64,000 bases of DNA from Prinia subflava. Taxonomy: Eukaryota > Chordata > Aves > Passeriformes > Cisticolidae. The stretch spans positions 57,985,775-58,049,774 of the forward strand of contig NC_086283.1 of NCBI RefSeq assembly GCF_021018805.1, written 5' to 3'. The position numbers were made by a program, and so were the translations under genes. Below, piece by piece: positions 41,201 to 56,200 of this stretch (within the stretch, counting starts at the first letter, position 1; the number at the start of each line of letters is the position of its first letter). The notes below the pieces were generated by a model. It saw only the letters and a program-made list of their open reading frames with translations. It had not been told where the DNA came from and did no database searches.

Positions 41201-44200
41201 TGCTTTTATGATATGACAACATGCTCTACCAAGGAAAAAGCAAACTTTCTGACTTGAAGCATTTTGTAACAGCTATATTTCTTACAGTTCAGGAGATTAA
41301 GTATTCCTAAGTAAAGATTAATTTTGTATTCTGTGCAGATATGTGCTGTAATTCCTGAGTGTAGATTCAAATCTAAATTCTTATAAGTAAGGTTGCTAAT
41401 ATATTTTATGCAAACTATACCAGATTATAATTTTGTTTCCGTAATTTCTGACTAGGTGGGATTTTTATTAGAAAAAGAAGAAAGAAGAAGAAAAAATAAT
41501 TAGAAGAAAAAATAATTGAAATAATAATTAATGCTCCAGTGTAGAAATCTCCCACAGACTTGGTGTGCAATGACAAACAAACAACTATGAAATATAAGCT
41601 TGTTTTTCATCTTGTTACTAGTTTCTCTAATTTTAGTAAACAGTAGAAATCTAAATATGATGAATTTTGTAGACCTGCATAAAAGTTACATACTTCAGTA
41701 GCATGGAAAGCAATGACAACAGATGATACATTTCTTCTCAGGGCGGATAGTCTCAAAAAATCAGAGAATGGTAGAATGGTCTGGGTTGAAAGGGATATGA
41801 AAGATCACCCAGTGCCAAATCTCTTCAATAGACAGGGACACCTTCCACTGAACCAGGTTGCTCAGAGCTCTGTCTAGCCAGACCTTCCAGAGATGTGGCA
41901 TCCACATCTTTTCTAGGCAGCCTGTTCTAGTGTCTCACCACCCTCGGATCATGTGCTTCAAGTTGATAATACACAAATGAGTTTTTCAGCAACGTTTTTC
42001 AGGTTTGTGTGTATGTGTGATTTTTCAGGCCTGGGGCAGATAAAATAAAAAAACTGGATTGTCCATCCCAGGTTGGTCTGTGATCCTATTCCTACCTGAG
42101 ATATATCTGAAAATGTGAGAAGCTTAATCTTACGAGGTTTAGGCAAGATTGGCAAGATTAATTTTGGTTAAAATTAAATTTGGTTGAGGCAAATATTATA
42201 CTTTGTATTCAGACCTGTAGAAATACATTTTTGTCATCCTATCTTCACTTCTGTACCACAGGTGACTGATGTATCTCATCTCATCAGTCAGGGAGGCTTT
42301 GCTGTCTCTGTACAAGTTCCAAAGAAAACTTGAAATATTTTGTGGGTTTAGTTAGTATGTGCCTTCATTCCAGACATGTATACAAGCAGTGACTTGGTTC
42401 TGATTAACATTTTTACCAGTCTCAGGGCTGTTGCAGAATGATGTGGTGGGAGTTTTTTCAGGTCTGCTTAGACAAATACAAAGCCTGGAGAAGGTGAAAG
42501 AAGCAGTGTCAAACATTCATCTCTGGCTTTAATCCCCTTTTCAGCAGAATGCCTAGGTATTGGGGGAGAAATAGGTTGTTTTTATATGCTGTGTGTTGAT
42601 CTCGAAGAGACTTCTGTGTGAGTTATGAGTATCACTTATGCTAAAATGTCTTTGAATCCAAGTGTTTACAAAACATCTGTGCATCTCCACATTGCAAGTT
42701 TGCGTCTGGGGTCCAATTCTGAAAGAATTCTGAAGCCCTGGTCTTCTGATGGTGGGAGTGGAATCCTGAATCTTGGACTTTCTGGTTAAAAAGAAAGTTT
42801 AAAAGCCTTTTTTAAGCTCAAGCTATACGATAAAATGTAGGTATTTTAAAAGTAATTAAGATAAGCTTTCCTGTTAATAGCTTCAGAGCGTTTTTCCTTC
42901 AAATTGTTTCCGTTCACATCTAAAGATTTCTCTGAAGTGCTTCTCATTTGTAATGCTTTTTTTTACCCCACTGTGGCTGAATATAGAAACTGATTACCAA
43001 GTTCATGAATTTTCTGAAGACCAGTGCAGGCAGTGTTAGCATCTGCTTCCTGACTGTTATTTATAGATTCTGATTGCTGTGTTTCTAGCAGAACCAGTCC
43101 CTTCTTTTAATGATACTTCAGGCTTTAAATAGTTCTGCAACCCTTTATGAATTCCAGAAAATCATTAAAAATTTAACTTCTTGTTCATAGTTTTACTGTA
43201 ATTGCTTTGTAGTTGATTTAAACATGGTATTTACTACTACTAATTGTGAGGTTTTTGCCCTGTGTCTGATAGAAATAAAAACTAGTAGTGTTTTTGAAAC
43301 TAGAATACAGAAGTTTAGGCTTGTCAAGTAGAGGTTTTGAGAATTTTCATTATTTAGAATTGTAGTGGGTTTTATTACATCTACAAAATGTCCTTCTTTC
43401 AGTTTATTTTAAAGCACCTGTTCATTTATTGATTGGTTTTCCTCCTTTGTTTGATATTCTTGATGAATTGAACAATGTTACATTTTTATGCAATTGCACC
43501 AAAAATACTTCCGGCATTTTCTGACTTGGGGAGAAAAAAGATGATTGGGTGGTGTCTTTACCCAACGGCGTTCAAAAATTATCCTAAACTTCTGTGAAAA
43601 TGTAGGAGCAAGTGTGATCTGTAGTACTTTGTCATAGTGCCATCATGGAGAATCAAGACTGGGTTCAGGGAGCTTAAGCATCAAAAGGGAACATAATGAT
43701 AAGGGTTTAAATTGTGAGTGATGATGAGCATGAAAAATAAAATGTTTCTCATCTGGAAGTAGTTGCAGAATTTCTCAGGCATTAACTGTAGATGTTTAAT
43801 CACAAAACCCCCAGATAACTGGAATAAGACTCAGAACACAGACTACAGGAGGTTTTATTTCAAAGTGAAGAAGTTTCAAAATTTAATGGTCAAAGGTGCA
43901 TGTACTCTGTCATTTATGTACTGACACTTTTGCAAGCTAGCAAAGTATGTTCAAAGATAGGGCAGAGAGGTCAGTTTCTGTATTGCTTAAATAGTAGTGC
44001 TGATACATCAGTGGTTAACGCTGTCTTGGCTTGGGAGATGATATGCTTACATCATTTGAAGCCTGGTATTTAAAGATTTCTAAACAAAAACTTCTGTTTT
44101 AAGTTGGTTGGTTTTTTTTGCCAAGATATCAAACAAACTGAAAGTCATACAGGTTTTTAAGTATCTGGAGTGTCTGCTGAGTTCCTGAGGGCTGGAAATG

Positions 44201-47200
44201 TTCAGCAGCTGGAAAAACAGAGCTATGAATATCAGAGTAAGACCTACATTTCAATGTCTTTCAACCAAATCTAAAAACTAGGTACAGTCTAAATAATCCA
44301 AGGTCAGACTGTATATGACACCATAGTCATGGAATTCGTGAGAAGGTGGAGTTCATATATAATGGATTAGATGTAATTTAGAAAACCTTGATGAATGTAT
44401 TTCCAAAATTTGTTAAGATTATAATTTACATCATAACTTTTAATTTTGCATAGTGATTTAACTCTGATCTGAAATGAGGTTTATCAGTAAATGTAATTGG
44501 ATTTTAATCCTTTGATGTGAATATAAGAGTAATTGTTTTCTCTTTTCGCTGAAACTGTGAGAGACAAGCAGGCAAGAAATACAGATTTCTGACCCTAGAC
44601 ATTTCACATTAATGCCATAATTTTAAGGAGGTTTTTGTATGTTCCCCATTGATAATGCATCATTTCTTCAGTTTTCATATCAGTTGCTGACAGCAACCAG
44701 ATACAAGAGACCAATCCTACTATAGATTTTACGTTATGTCTTACAAAGAAGACAAATTGTATCACAGACTTGTTCATTCTCATTTATTTAGGATCTCAGA
44801 TTCCTTTGTCTCTGTGAGCAGATGGTGCGTACATGCTCATTTATTTAGTTAGCCAAGATCTTTAAGGTCAGCATGATAGAATTATTGGCATTTAAACTTG
44901 CTGAAGATCCATCATGTACTGTTCTTGTCCCAGCTTTGTGAAATTCATGCTCTTTGGTCTTTGCAGAGACTACCTTGTCCTTTTGTTCCAAATACCAGCT
45001 TATGGTATTTGCTTTTCAGAACAGAGTACTAAACAAACTTGAGTGGTCTTTATTGAAACTGGGCATTTTTTCAGATTACTAGTATTTTTTCTCCCATTAT
45101 TGTTGTGTGTAACTTCTTGGAACTTTTTTGGTTGTGTGGGATTTTTTTTTTTGTGTTTGTTTGTGTTGTTGGATGTTGTAGTTTAAATTTTGAGGGGTCC
45201 CCGGGGGGGGTCCCCCGGGAGACCCCCGGGTCCTAGGGTCGTGGGTGTTCCTGTGCTGGCAGGCAAAGAGACTCCAGACGGCTGCTGAGGTGCTGATCAG
45301 ATGAGGGTTTATTCAAAGTCTCACTCCAGGCAGGGAGCACGGTCCTGCGGGAGACGGGGAAGGGAAGGGGAGAGGGGAAAGAGGGGAGAGGGAAGGTAAG
45401 CGTCTGGAGACCTCCAGGGGGAAGAAGAGCAAAGAGGCCAAGCCTTCTGTCTTTGCATTCTTAACACAGAGGTTCAAAAGGGCGCGGTAACATTCTCCAG
45501 GCAATAGAGTTACAGATACACGATACTGCAGGGAGGGTACAGACTTGGGATAAACCATACATTTTCCAGGGGTGAGCTAGAGCAAACCATTTCCATAAAA
45601 TGCAATTCCACAATTGGATTTTTTTAGGTGAAATTACTTCAAGGTAATGTATTCTTTAACAACACAAAAAAAGAAGGAGATGTGACTAGATCATAATTGT
45701 AATTACAGCTCCTTCATTCTTTCATATATATATCATTAAATTTTGATTTTGCGAAAGTTTTTTTTTTCCTTAAAGCAAAATTCCTAATAATGTTAACTAT
45801 CTTCTTGCATTGTATGTTTGTTGTCTTCTCTGTTGTATTGTCTTGCTTACTGAACCAAAATACATTTGCTGCACTCAGTAAGTCATGAACACAAGTGATA
45901 TTTGCAGTTATGATGCACAGAGGTACTTGTATTGTTTATATCTGATTTCTTGTTACATGCTTAATGGTCAGTTTGATTTGATTTTCTTTTAACATGATTT
46001 AAACTCTGCAAGAATTGTAGTACACTGTACATCTTTTAATTTAGGAGGTTCTCTGTGAGATTTATCCCTTTGAATATTCAAGATTTTTTAAAAAAATTTG
46101 TTCATAGGTCAAATATAGGAGGATGATGTGGTTAAAATATGTAGTTAAAGAAATGAATGTGAAAGTAGTTTCAGAGATCTTTGTTCTGAAGTGAAAATGG
46201 CATGCAGTAATTTCAGTCTGGCTTTTACATTTTGTTTTATTAGGTGTTTAAAATGCAGTTTAAGAGATACTTCATGGTATTTTGTAATAGTGCAAAATTA
46301 GATAAAATGGTAACGAATGCTTTTTGACAGTGTCTTTCTCAAAATTTTTCATATGTATGCCATCCTGTTTGTTAAGGTATGTTAGGAAGCTCCTGCTGGT
46401 TCCAGTGTCCTCTGGCGCTTGCTTTTAATCACTGTGGTCTCAAATTTTTGACATGCAGGCTGGTACCTGCTTGCAGTGGCTTCTTGCAATGCACACAGAT
46501 GGGAGTGGAGTTGAACAGAAGATAGGAGAGGATTTAGTAAGATAGGATAGACCAAAGGGACCAGGCGAGGGGCTCAGTCAGAGATGTGTACTGGATCCTG
46601 CTTATATGTAACTGAATCGTTTCCCCTTTCTCCTCTTACTTTGCCCATTTCCAGCATGTTCCTCATCACCCCCTCTCCCCCACTCTTGACACTTTCTTGA
46701 AGCTCTGCTTAATGCGTTGGTTCAGACCCACGGGCGCTGTCAGGTATCTGTAGCGCCCATGTCCTGTCACTTCCCCCATATCTGTTAGAGAGTCCAGACT
46801 GACGCTCTTCACAGCTATGCCTCTGATTTCTTGTTAGCCTGTCAATTAATGGCTGAAGAGTTTGGTCATCTTCATGATGCTCCTTAGTGCACATTTATCA
46901 TGGCTGTGCCTCTCTGTGGTCTTTTTATGGCTTTCTCTGTGTGCTGAAGTTGTTCATTACCTGATAACAGCAATGAATGGGTGCCCTCGACTTCTCATGC
47001 CCTTACATTTTCTCTTTAGCTCTATTGGTGAAGGTAGTGTTGATAAGGCAATTCCAATTAGCTGCTGCGAACAGGAAATTGAGCTAATGAAGGCATTAGA
47101 CAAAAATTATTGTGGTTTTAGATAAGCACAGTATGTGAAGTAAATAATAGTTGGGTAAAGGTTTAAAGTAGATTTTATGATGAAAGTCGCATTTCAAGCT

Positions 47201-50200
47201 AAGCAATGTCAAGGGTGCCATCAGGCAGTAACTTTGTTAACTTGAGTAGTGAAGGTTGTCACTGTACTGAGTTGAAGGTATCACAGATTTCCGCTAATAG
47301 AGAATTACCTATTATGTATATCTCCAGATTTCTGCATGATTTCTATTTTTACTTCTACACATATGCAACAGGGCGTGAACTTGTTTTGAACCTTCTGTTA
47401 CAGATTGGTAGGGAATCTTAATCTGTACAGTTATGGTTATTCATGGAGAAGTTTTATTCCTTAAACAGAATGCAGTTTTAAAAATTATGATTATAATTGT
47501 AGTGCTGAATATGCTTCACTGAAATTATTATTTTATAAACTCTTGAGATTTCTTAAGACAGATACGTTATCCTGCTATTTATTTTGTTTTCATTGCTGTA
47601 AGCATCCAATGAATACTTACAAGTGAAAATTCTATATACTCTTTCACCACTGTGGCTTTTTTTTTTTTTTTTTTTTTTTTTACAGAATCCTGTTGTGTCC
47701 AGTTCTGACTGGTCGGAAGTAGATGTGCTCGTTCTGGCTGGAACTATTGGCCATGTTTTGAGTTTAGGGGCAAGCAGTTTTATAGAAGAGGAACATCAAA
47801 CCTGGTATTTTCTTATCAATACGCTTTGTTTGGTGCTGTGTCAGGAACTTTGTAGAAATAATTTTCTTCTGAAAGAATGTGACCCTCAACATAGCACAAA
47901 TGTAAGACAAAATTTTTATAGTATCGGGGAAACCTCTGAATGCAAGAATATAGACATTCCAGCAGCAAGTAATTCAAAACTGGGCAAGGCCACCTCTTCA
48001 TCTGAATTCATAAAAGGATCAGATAAGTGGATAAGCTTAGCAACTCCATGGATCATCCTTATTTGCTGTCGGCTGCTTCGATCCTTGAATCAGACAGGTG
48101 TCCAGTGGGCTCATCGGCCAGACTTTGGACACTGGTTGACAAGGTAGGTTTCTGATTTACTGTCACACTTTCTGCCTTATTTAAAAGTTAATGTGTTTCA
48201 TTTGGTGAAATATGTATTTTTCTGCACAGTCTCTGATCAGAAAATGCTGCAGACATACAAAGCAGATAAAGGATGAAGTGATATCAGGAATTTTTCATTG
48301 CTGTTTCATGCAGGAGTAATTCCTTGTGTACTATCAATATTTTATAATCTTTGCCCTGCACCATGACTTACCTAATTAATGCCAATTATACATGATAGGT
48401 TTATCAGAAGCAAAAAGTAAATATTTTCCATGTGTAAGTCAACAGTGGCTGGTTTGAGAGATTAAAAATCACTTAATAGAATTAAACTCTTGAAATTAAG
48501 CCAGGAAGGTTCTGCATAATTTCAAAATCTATGAAGTCACAGGAGTAGATGGCACACATAGAATTCTTCCTTGTCTATCACATGCTTGTAAGGTGTGGGT
48601 AAAAAGCTGAAGGAATTTTTTGAGTTTAATATGATAAACAAGAAAGGAAATTTTTTATGACTGAAAGTACATCAGAGAAGAGCTTCTGCTTTTTCCAATA
48701 CCTTTCAGTATTTTTAAGAACTATGGTTATTATTCAGTGGTACTTGAACTGTCTCATGTACTTTAGTTAGTGGATAGAGAAGCAATACTTTTTGACTGTC
48801 TAGTCAAGGTTTTGCAAACAGCATATGAAGAGGCTCTGCTGTGTAAGATAAATAGATTTCTTGCCAGTATCTTATAACACATGGATGAAATGTCATTCAT
48901 CATTCATTAAAAATGACATGAGCAAATGGAGTAATACGAGACGTGTTATTTATTGGCAGCCTCACAGATGAAACGCTAATTGCAGTGACAGGCATGAGTG
49001 CTGAAAGACATGAGTTATGAGGGAATTTGTCGCATTATAGTGGTTGTTCTATACCAGGGTTTTCAGCATGCATTTCTGCTCTTGAGGTGAGGAAATGAGG
49101 AAAAAAAGCCATATTTCCCACATCAAGTCCATATGATAGATAACTCACTCCTTCATGATGAGCTAAGTCAATGTGTGAGCAGGATGATGTGTGATTTAGT
49201 GTGACTATGAGGATTTTTACAAATAATCCTGAGCATCCGCAAAAGATTTATTTGCCCAAGAATGTCCTGAGCCAGATTTTTTCTTCAATCCTTTTCTGTC
49301 AGTCCTTTTCCATGGACTGTGCTGCTGCCACAAGGCCATGAAGCAAGGACCTGATACTCCTGCAGCTGAAAATTTTGGTTTGTTTCAGATACCTGCTTTT
49401 ACTCGTGTGGTCTCCCAGAGATGTTGATTTACTCTTGGAAATGTTACCAGACTTCTAAAATGGTGTGTGCATGTATGGACTTAGCTTTCAAAAATCCTGT
49501 CTTACTTTAGTATGCTCCCTTCTCTGATTTCATGGTGCTTAGTATGCCAGGAAAGCAACAAAACTTTTTGTAGCCTTGGGATGTGGGGATCTCGGAAGGA
49601 TATCACAGGTGGAATGTAGACTGCAGATACAGCAAGTGCTTCCTAATTTATATCAAAAGTGGGAAATCCAATATGCCCAGCTGTAACAGTAGTTACTGGT
49701 CAGGAACTTCTAAACAACCCACTCAGGTGTAAACCCAAGGCTTTTTACATCTGTTCTGGCTTACTCTGGTTGTTGTTGTTGAGGAAGGAGAAGGGAGGGA
49801 GGAGTCTATTTTTGTCCCCGTGAATTGGAATTCATGTGAATTTAATATGTCTGTATCTTTCTCTGTACTGGGTAACCCCTAACTGGAGCCATGGTTGAAC
49901 ACAGGGTAAGAAATAGCCTTCCTCCATCTTCTGGTAAAGTTCTTCAAAAGCAGCTCCACTTGCTGTTAGTTGCCTTTGCTAGAAGGGGATGTTGCATGCT
50001 GATTGTTGAGTCAGGGTCCACCCAGGTGCTCAGAGTCACCTCTGAAAAGATGGTCAGCCCCCAGTCTGTCCTAATATGTGAGCTATTTCTTCCAAGGTGC
50101 AGGGCATGCCTCTTGCCCTTATTGAACTTCATAATATCCCTGGTGGGCAATTTCTTGAGACTGTGCTGCTAGTGCCAACTCTGTGAATTGAGCCTTTTCA

Positions 50201-53200
50201 GTCCACCTGGCTGTCATGTTTTCTAGCATGAGATTGCCTATGGAATGTTATGGGAGCTGGTGTTAAAAACCTTGTTAAAGCACAGATAAGCAACAGTGCC
50301 GGCTTTGTGCTCTTCCACTGAGCTTGTCTCATCACAAAAATATGTCAGGTTGATAAAGTATTCTCCTTCATAAAGCCGTGACAACCCTGTTAAAGCTGTC
50401 TGGCTCCCCCTTCAGTAAGGCTGAAGTACAGCAGCTAGATATCAAAACAAAAACGTCAAAATTTTACAGGTGAATTTCTTCCTCTCTTTCCTATCAAATT
50501 ATGGTCTCACGCTGAATGTATTGGCTTAGGTCTTAAAAGAATTAGAAGAGAAAAGATTCTACATCTCTACTCTTAGGCTATGTCTGATCATTTGGCTAAA
50601 ATAGTATACTATAGGACCTTTTGCCATACAAGATAGGGAACTTGCTCTGTTTCTCCTCACCTCACTGGCCCTGTTTTTACCTGTTCCTGTGTCAGTATGG
50701 TGATTAAATCACTGAATAGATGTGTCTGGAAAAATAATTCAAGATGGCATGGGAAACGCTTAGCTTTTAGTTGGATCACTTCTCATTCTGATTTACCATC
50801 AGTCTTCACAGGCAAATGGTCTGGCTTAATAACCGAATGCAGGAAATGCAGCATATACCAGTCAGCACTGCTGTTGTTGAAATTACTGTAGGAAGAGAAT
50901 TTGGAAGTGTCTGCATCTTTTGAAGTGCTGCAGACAAACAGTTTTTTCTTTCTGCCATTGTCAATCATCCCTTACAAAACCCCACTTCCTTTTCAAATCT
51001 AATTGAGACAGAAGCAATACCTACCTTATACTTTGGGACTCTTAAAATATTATGCAACAGTCTGGAGTGTTGTGCCATGGCAGGCTAAGAGGATGCACGA
51101 TTAGGACTGTCACTGTCATAGTTCTGCCTTCTCCCTTTCATTGATGTAACTACTTCTGTTGGGCTAGCAAGTAAAAGAACAGAACATTGGCAGCCCTGGC
51201 ACAGATTGTCTCAGGCTGCTGTGGAGCTACCTCCTGACTTAAAACAATGGAGAATATTATATATGTCTCCATGCTGACATATACTTCAGTTGTAATATAG
51301 AGTAAAAAGATTGATAATATTTGAAGTATGACAGTTTTTGAATTTGAATTATGTGTTGTACTTGAGTGTATGACTCTGTTATGGCTCACTAAACAAGCTT
51401 CAGAAAGTTTAGTAAATGATACAACAAAATCTTTATACATGCTGTGGTCTTTAAAGTGTCTGGGAATTCCTATTTGGCCAGCATGCTTGCATTTTCTTTG
51501 GTGGAGGTTTTAACATCTTTGTTCCTTCTTCACATGATATTAGGAGATGTCTGTTTCCCTAATTGGTTTAATTGGTGTAGTGATGTCTTAATAGCATGTT
51601 TTTTACTAATAAGAATTTGGAACCTTACTTATATCATGTGTGCCTTTGTTAGTTTGAGTTTGGGCTACTCAGGCTTTTTCTAGCCAGCCCTCTAGTTTGT
51701 CTCTAAGATAAACTAATGAACAAATGGCCCTCTTTTTTGTTCCCCTAGACTGATCTTTTGGATATCTGTGCTCCTGCTCAGACTAGTATTTTGCTTAACC
51801 AGACAGTGCTTAAGGGGCTCAGCATTTAGAAGATAAAAGTTTCTCTCAGGGAGACTGTTGTCCAGATTTTCCTGTTTGATGTAAGCATCAAAACACAGAA
51901 AATCAATCTACCTATACTGTGTTGAATTTGGCTACTAGGAATGCATTCAGCAGTGCTGAAATAAGGAAAATGTTTTTTGTTATTTGCAGACAGACTGTGA
52001 AACCTGAAAAATACTTTGATGGGAAAAAGAGCAAAAGGAAACCAGACAGTAGATGAAATGGAAGAAAACATGCAATCTAAATCTGACTGGAAGTCAGGCT
52101 TTCTTTTTGATTGTTTGGTATTCAGCTAGCTTTATTTGGCTGTTAATCTTGGTCAGTACTGATATTTGAAAGGTGTCAGAGCTGTTACATAGCAGTGTCA
52201 GCTTGAAGAGAAAGTATGATGCTTCTGTATGAAGTGATGCTTCTTGACAAGAAGCATCAGCATGGGAATATGATAATATTTTCTTTTGATAATGTACTTA
52301 ACTGTTCCCAAATGCCCTTCCCCTCAAAGCTAGCACACCTTGTGACTTCAGTGTATTCGGTTGTAAAATGAAAGAAACAATTAAAGAAGGCCTTATCCAC
52401 TTAATTTATTAATCATGCACATTTACAATTCCATTCACTCTACTTGTATTTGCAGTAATGAGGTGAGGTCCAAGCAGTGGAAGAAAATGTCTCCAACCTT
52501 CATTCTATTACCAGAAGTATGAGTGTAGACCACAAGCTGTTATAGTAGGAAGATAAAGCCAAAGTGCTCTTTTTTCCTTTCCTTCTCAACAGATTTTCTC
52601 TCAGGGAGCTATTGGTTCTTCACTTTCAATTTTGTGGTTTTTACAAAACCCAGGACATGGCAGCTGAGATCCGAGTAGCTTGTTCGTGCTTGTATTTCTG
52701 AGCAGACTATCAAAAGCATTTAGAACTTTGCTAAATGATAGGAATCTGTTAAGCAACTACCATCTCCTTTGAAATGTCATGCTAATTACGTATGCTTTTA
52801 GCTGCCTAACTGTCAGACCCTTGGCTGGAAAACCTTGAAACTGTAGGTGGTTTGTGCTGACCTAACTCTGCTGGCTGTAAATCCTTTTCTTGTTTCTTCA
52901 GCAAATGCTATGAAACATTAGGGTTTCGTAGCATGAAACCTTGGGTAGGGCTTTTTTAAACAGAGTCGTATGATTCAAAAAAATTCCAAACAGAGATCAT
53001 AGAAGACTGTTCCCAGAAAATGTGTACATGAGGTGTTTGTTAGTCCCTGCTAGCATTCAAGAATGAAAACTCAATGTGTATTGGGTTTTTTTAGATAAAG
53101 AGACAAAGATGATGATGTTATTTATCCCTGATTTGTCTTGCTCTCGTACAATGAGTAGACAAGGAAAATATGACCTGAATGCCTAAATTTTTTTATAAAT

Positions 53201-56200
53201 CCTCATTTGAAAGGTTTAGTGGCTACTAAATTAGTTCATTATGTTTTGATCATAAAGAAGGTGGTGCTTGCGTTATATTCACAGGTTGCTGCAGGAGTCC
53301 ACTATTTCTGCTCTCTCCATGTGTAGAGGAAGAATAATTGAGAGGAGAAACATCAAGACTACATTTTCTGTCTCATAGTGTTCTAGATCTTATTCCTTTC
53401 ACTGTTCGCCATTGGCTTTCAGAAAACAGTGCATCTCTTGGGAATCTTGTTAAGGTGTACCAACTACTTGACTGAGTCCTGCATGCAGAACTAACAGGAC
53501 AATTTACCTGCCCTACAACCTTTCCTCCATGACTTTTCAAGCACAACAGCTGGAACAGTTATTGGTCAAGCTTGTGATAAAGTGTATGCTAGGGAATAGG
53601 ATAATAAACATGTTTGAAGTACAGTAATTAGTACAGTAATAAGTGCACTACAGAATTTTTTTATTAAATCAGAGATAAAACTGGCATTTCATAAGTGTGA
53701 TTGAATTCAGTGTAGGTAACATCCCAGGCACACTGTTAGTTTCCTTAAGTTAGTAGTCTGTTATCATGGGATTTTGAGTTGTAGAAAACAGAAGATGGAG
53801 CCCTTAGCTCTCAAAATCTGCATGATGTTCTTAATGTAAGGGAAATTCAACAAAATAGTGATTTTATATTATTTGGGGTACTGGGAATATTTTCAGCAGG
53901 CATGGATTGCGCTGCTGAAAATTCGTGGACTACAGTAGGCTTTCTGGAACTACGTATTAAGGCATGGGTGCAGATCTTTGCCTTATCCTATTACATTTTG
54001 TAGTGCTAATTCCTATTACTGAAGATTTAAATATATAACACTGGCAGCATGCTCAGTGAAATGCCCTTGATTCTGGAATGCATGTTACCTATTTAGGATG
54101 CAGGGAAACAAACAAGTTGTATCTGTGATCTTCTCCACCAGTGATGCAAATTTTGTGTCTATCTCTTGTATGTATTGACACAATACAAGGTGCTGTAGTT
54201 GCATAAGGGAATCGGGTTGTGCTAAAGAGTTTTTGTCTGTGTGTTTTAAACTGTGTAAGTATAATTTTGGTCACTTTGGGTAGGTAATATGTTCTATAGG
54301 TAGTAGGTCAGGTACTGTGTCTAAAATTAAACAAATACATATGTAGTTATTTCAAAAGACAGTTTTAATCCTGTAGTGGAGAAAGCTTTTGTGTAGTGCC
54401 AGAAAATGAAATGCTGTAGTATAAGGAAAACAGACTTTTTCAAAATGTGTAAATAAAAACCCCCTGGTTTGAAAGCAGTAGACCCTTTTCCATTATGCAA
54501 TATGCAGCAGTTTTTATATAATTAACAGTATAATTAGCATATGGTGGAACACAATAATTACACTTTTAAATATGCATGCTTGAATAGAAAACCTCATTAA
54601 TAAAACTGCTTTTCTAAAAATACTGAAATATTTTACCATACCTCTTGTAAAGTTCACAGCAGATACCACTGCAGTGATGAATTTGGTGCTGCATTAATTA
54701 ATACAGTTTATTTAATATAGGGCTCTAGCTAAGGCTCTATTAAATGTGTTTAGCAGTAATTATGGTTTTAAAAGGATTTTTTTCTTTGTTGTTTGTTTTT
54801 GTTTTTGTTTTTTTTCCCCAGCTCGGAACATAAATCTGAACTCTCCTTCTTGGCTGCAGTCTCCCTTCTTATGATCTTCTTTCTGGTTCAAAGAAGATGC
54901 TCCCTAGTTTCGAAAATTGCTATGGCACTTGGGCTCCTGGGAGTCTACAGTTACCGGGCAGCTATTGGAAATGTTATATTTCCATGGCAACATGGTGGCA
55001 AAGATATTTCAAAGTAAGTTCATCAGCAGATAAGTAGTTGTTTCTACCAAAGTGTTGAACTCTTTGGCTATCAGGGGATGAAATGAACAGGATGTTATAG
55101 GTTGGAATTACATTCATAAGAATAGAATTGTAGTTTGTAGGTGACCAGCACTGAATTTTTATGATGTGTCCTTAATTTTAAGCCACATGAAATGGCTTTT
55201 GACTGTAACAGATGAGAAGCCAGTCAGATAAGAATTAATATGAGGAAAATCTAGTAGTAATACACTATATTTTTGCTACAAAAAAACTCCAAATGATCTC
55301 TTGTTGTTTTAGATGGACTTAGCATGTCTAGCAGAGCACAAGCCAAGCTCATTTAGCTACTTCTTAGTTTCAAAAGTGCTTAGTAGTTCAGAGAGCTGCT
55401 TTTCCATACCTTGCTTTTGCATTTGAGTGTTCTATAACATAGGCTTTCAAGATATGACCATGCCCTTCTCAAGGTCTCACTTGTGCAGCACAGTGCATAG
55501 TAAGGATTTTTAGTCTGATTTTAAGTCTCTTGAAGAGCTAGTCAATAACTGTAAGGAAGCTAAACTCTTTCACCAATGACTACTTCTGACATGTAGCTAA
55601 GTGGCTTTAGTTTTCTTGAGGCTCTGTAGCCTCAGGGTTTACTAAATGTCAGAGAGTTGTGGAAAACTACAGTCAGTGGGCATGTTTGATGAGAATTAGG
55701 AGATTATGGAAGAGAAGCTGTTGAAACTATTGTCTTCTGGATGTGATGAACTTTCTCTTGCACTCATTTTGAGTTTTATATCAGTACAAATGCTGTTGGA
55801 TCTTCTTAGTCTGGGGCCAGAGACTCACAAGATGCATAGAGAGGGAAAAAACCCTGCAGCGTAAGATCTAAGGACATAAAGAAGGTCAGGTTTGCTAATG
55901 TGGCATATTTTACAGGAAATACTTGTTTATATGTGTATCTGTATATGTTTACATACATTCTATTTCTCCAAATATTGAAGATAATTCTAATTGTATACTA
56001 GTGTTAAGATAAGTACTTGTGTGTTAGTTCTGCTTCATGAGAAAATAATCATAATCTTTACTTACTGTGCAGGATTTGGCTCTATACTTGAAACATGCCT
56101 GATTTTTGAATGTGGTCTCTAGTTTTGCTTTGTGTTTCAGTAAAAGTCTTGACAAATAATACTGTCGTTGCAGCATGGGACAGAACATTAAATACAGCAA

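Larger units (their letters stand above)
40266..47685 (+). other. PIGG intron 8 (7420 bases)
   Basis: Contains a CR1 3' fragment (41757-41950) and a sharply bounded solo LTR (45174-45612). The rest (40266-41756, 41951-45173, 45613-47656) is AT-rich without a recognisable feature. The frame at 46862-47125 shows no domain. Confidence 0.65.
48144..54821 (+). other. PIGG intron 9 (6678 bases)
   Basis: Contains an old CR1 fragment (about 49885-50425) and a 25-base near-palindrome (52235-52259). No other feature recognised in the remaining AT-rich sequence. Confidence 0.65.
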
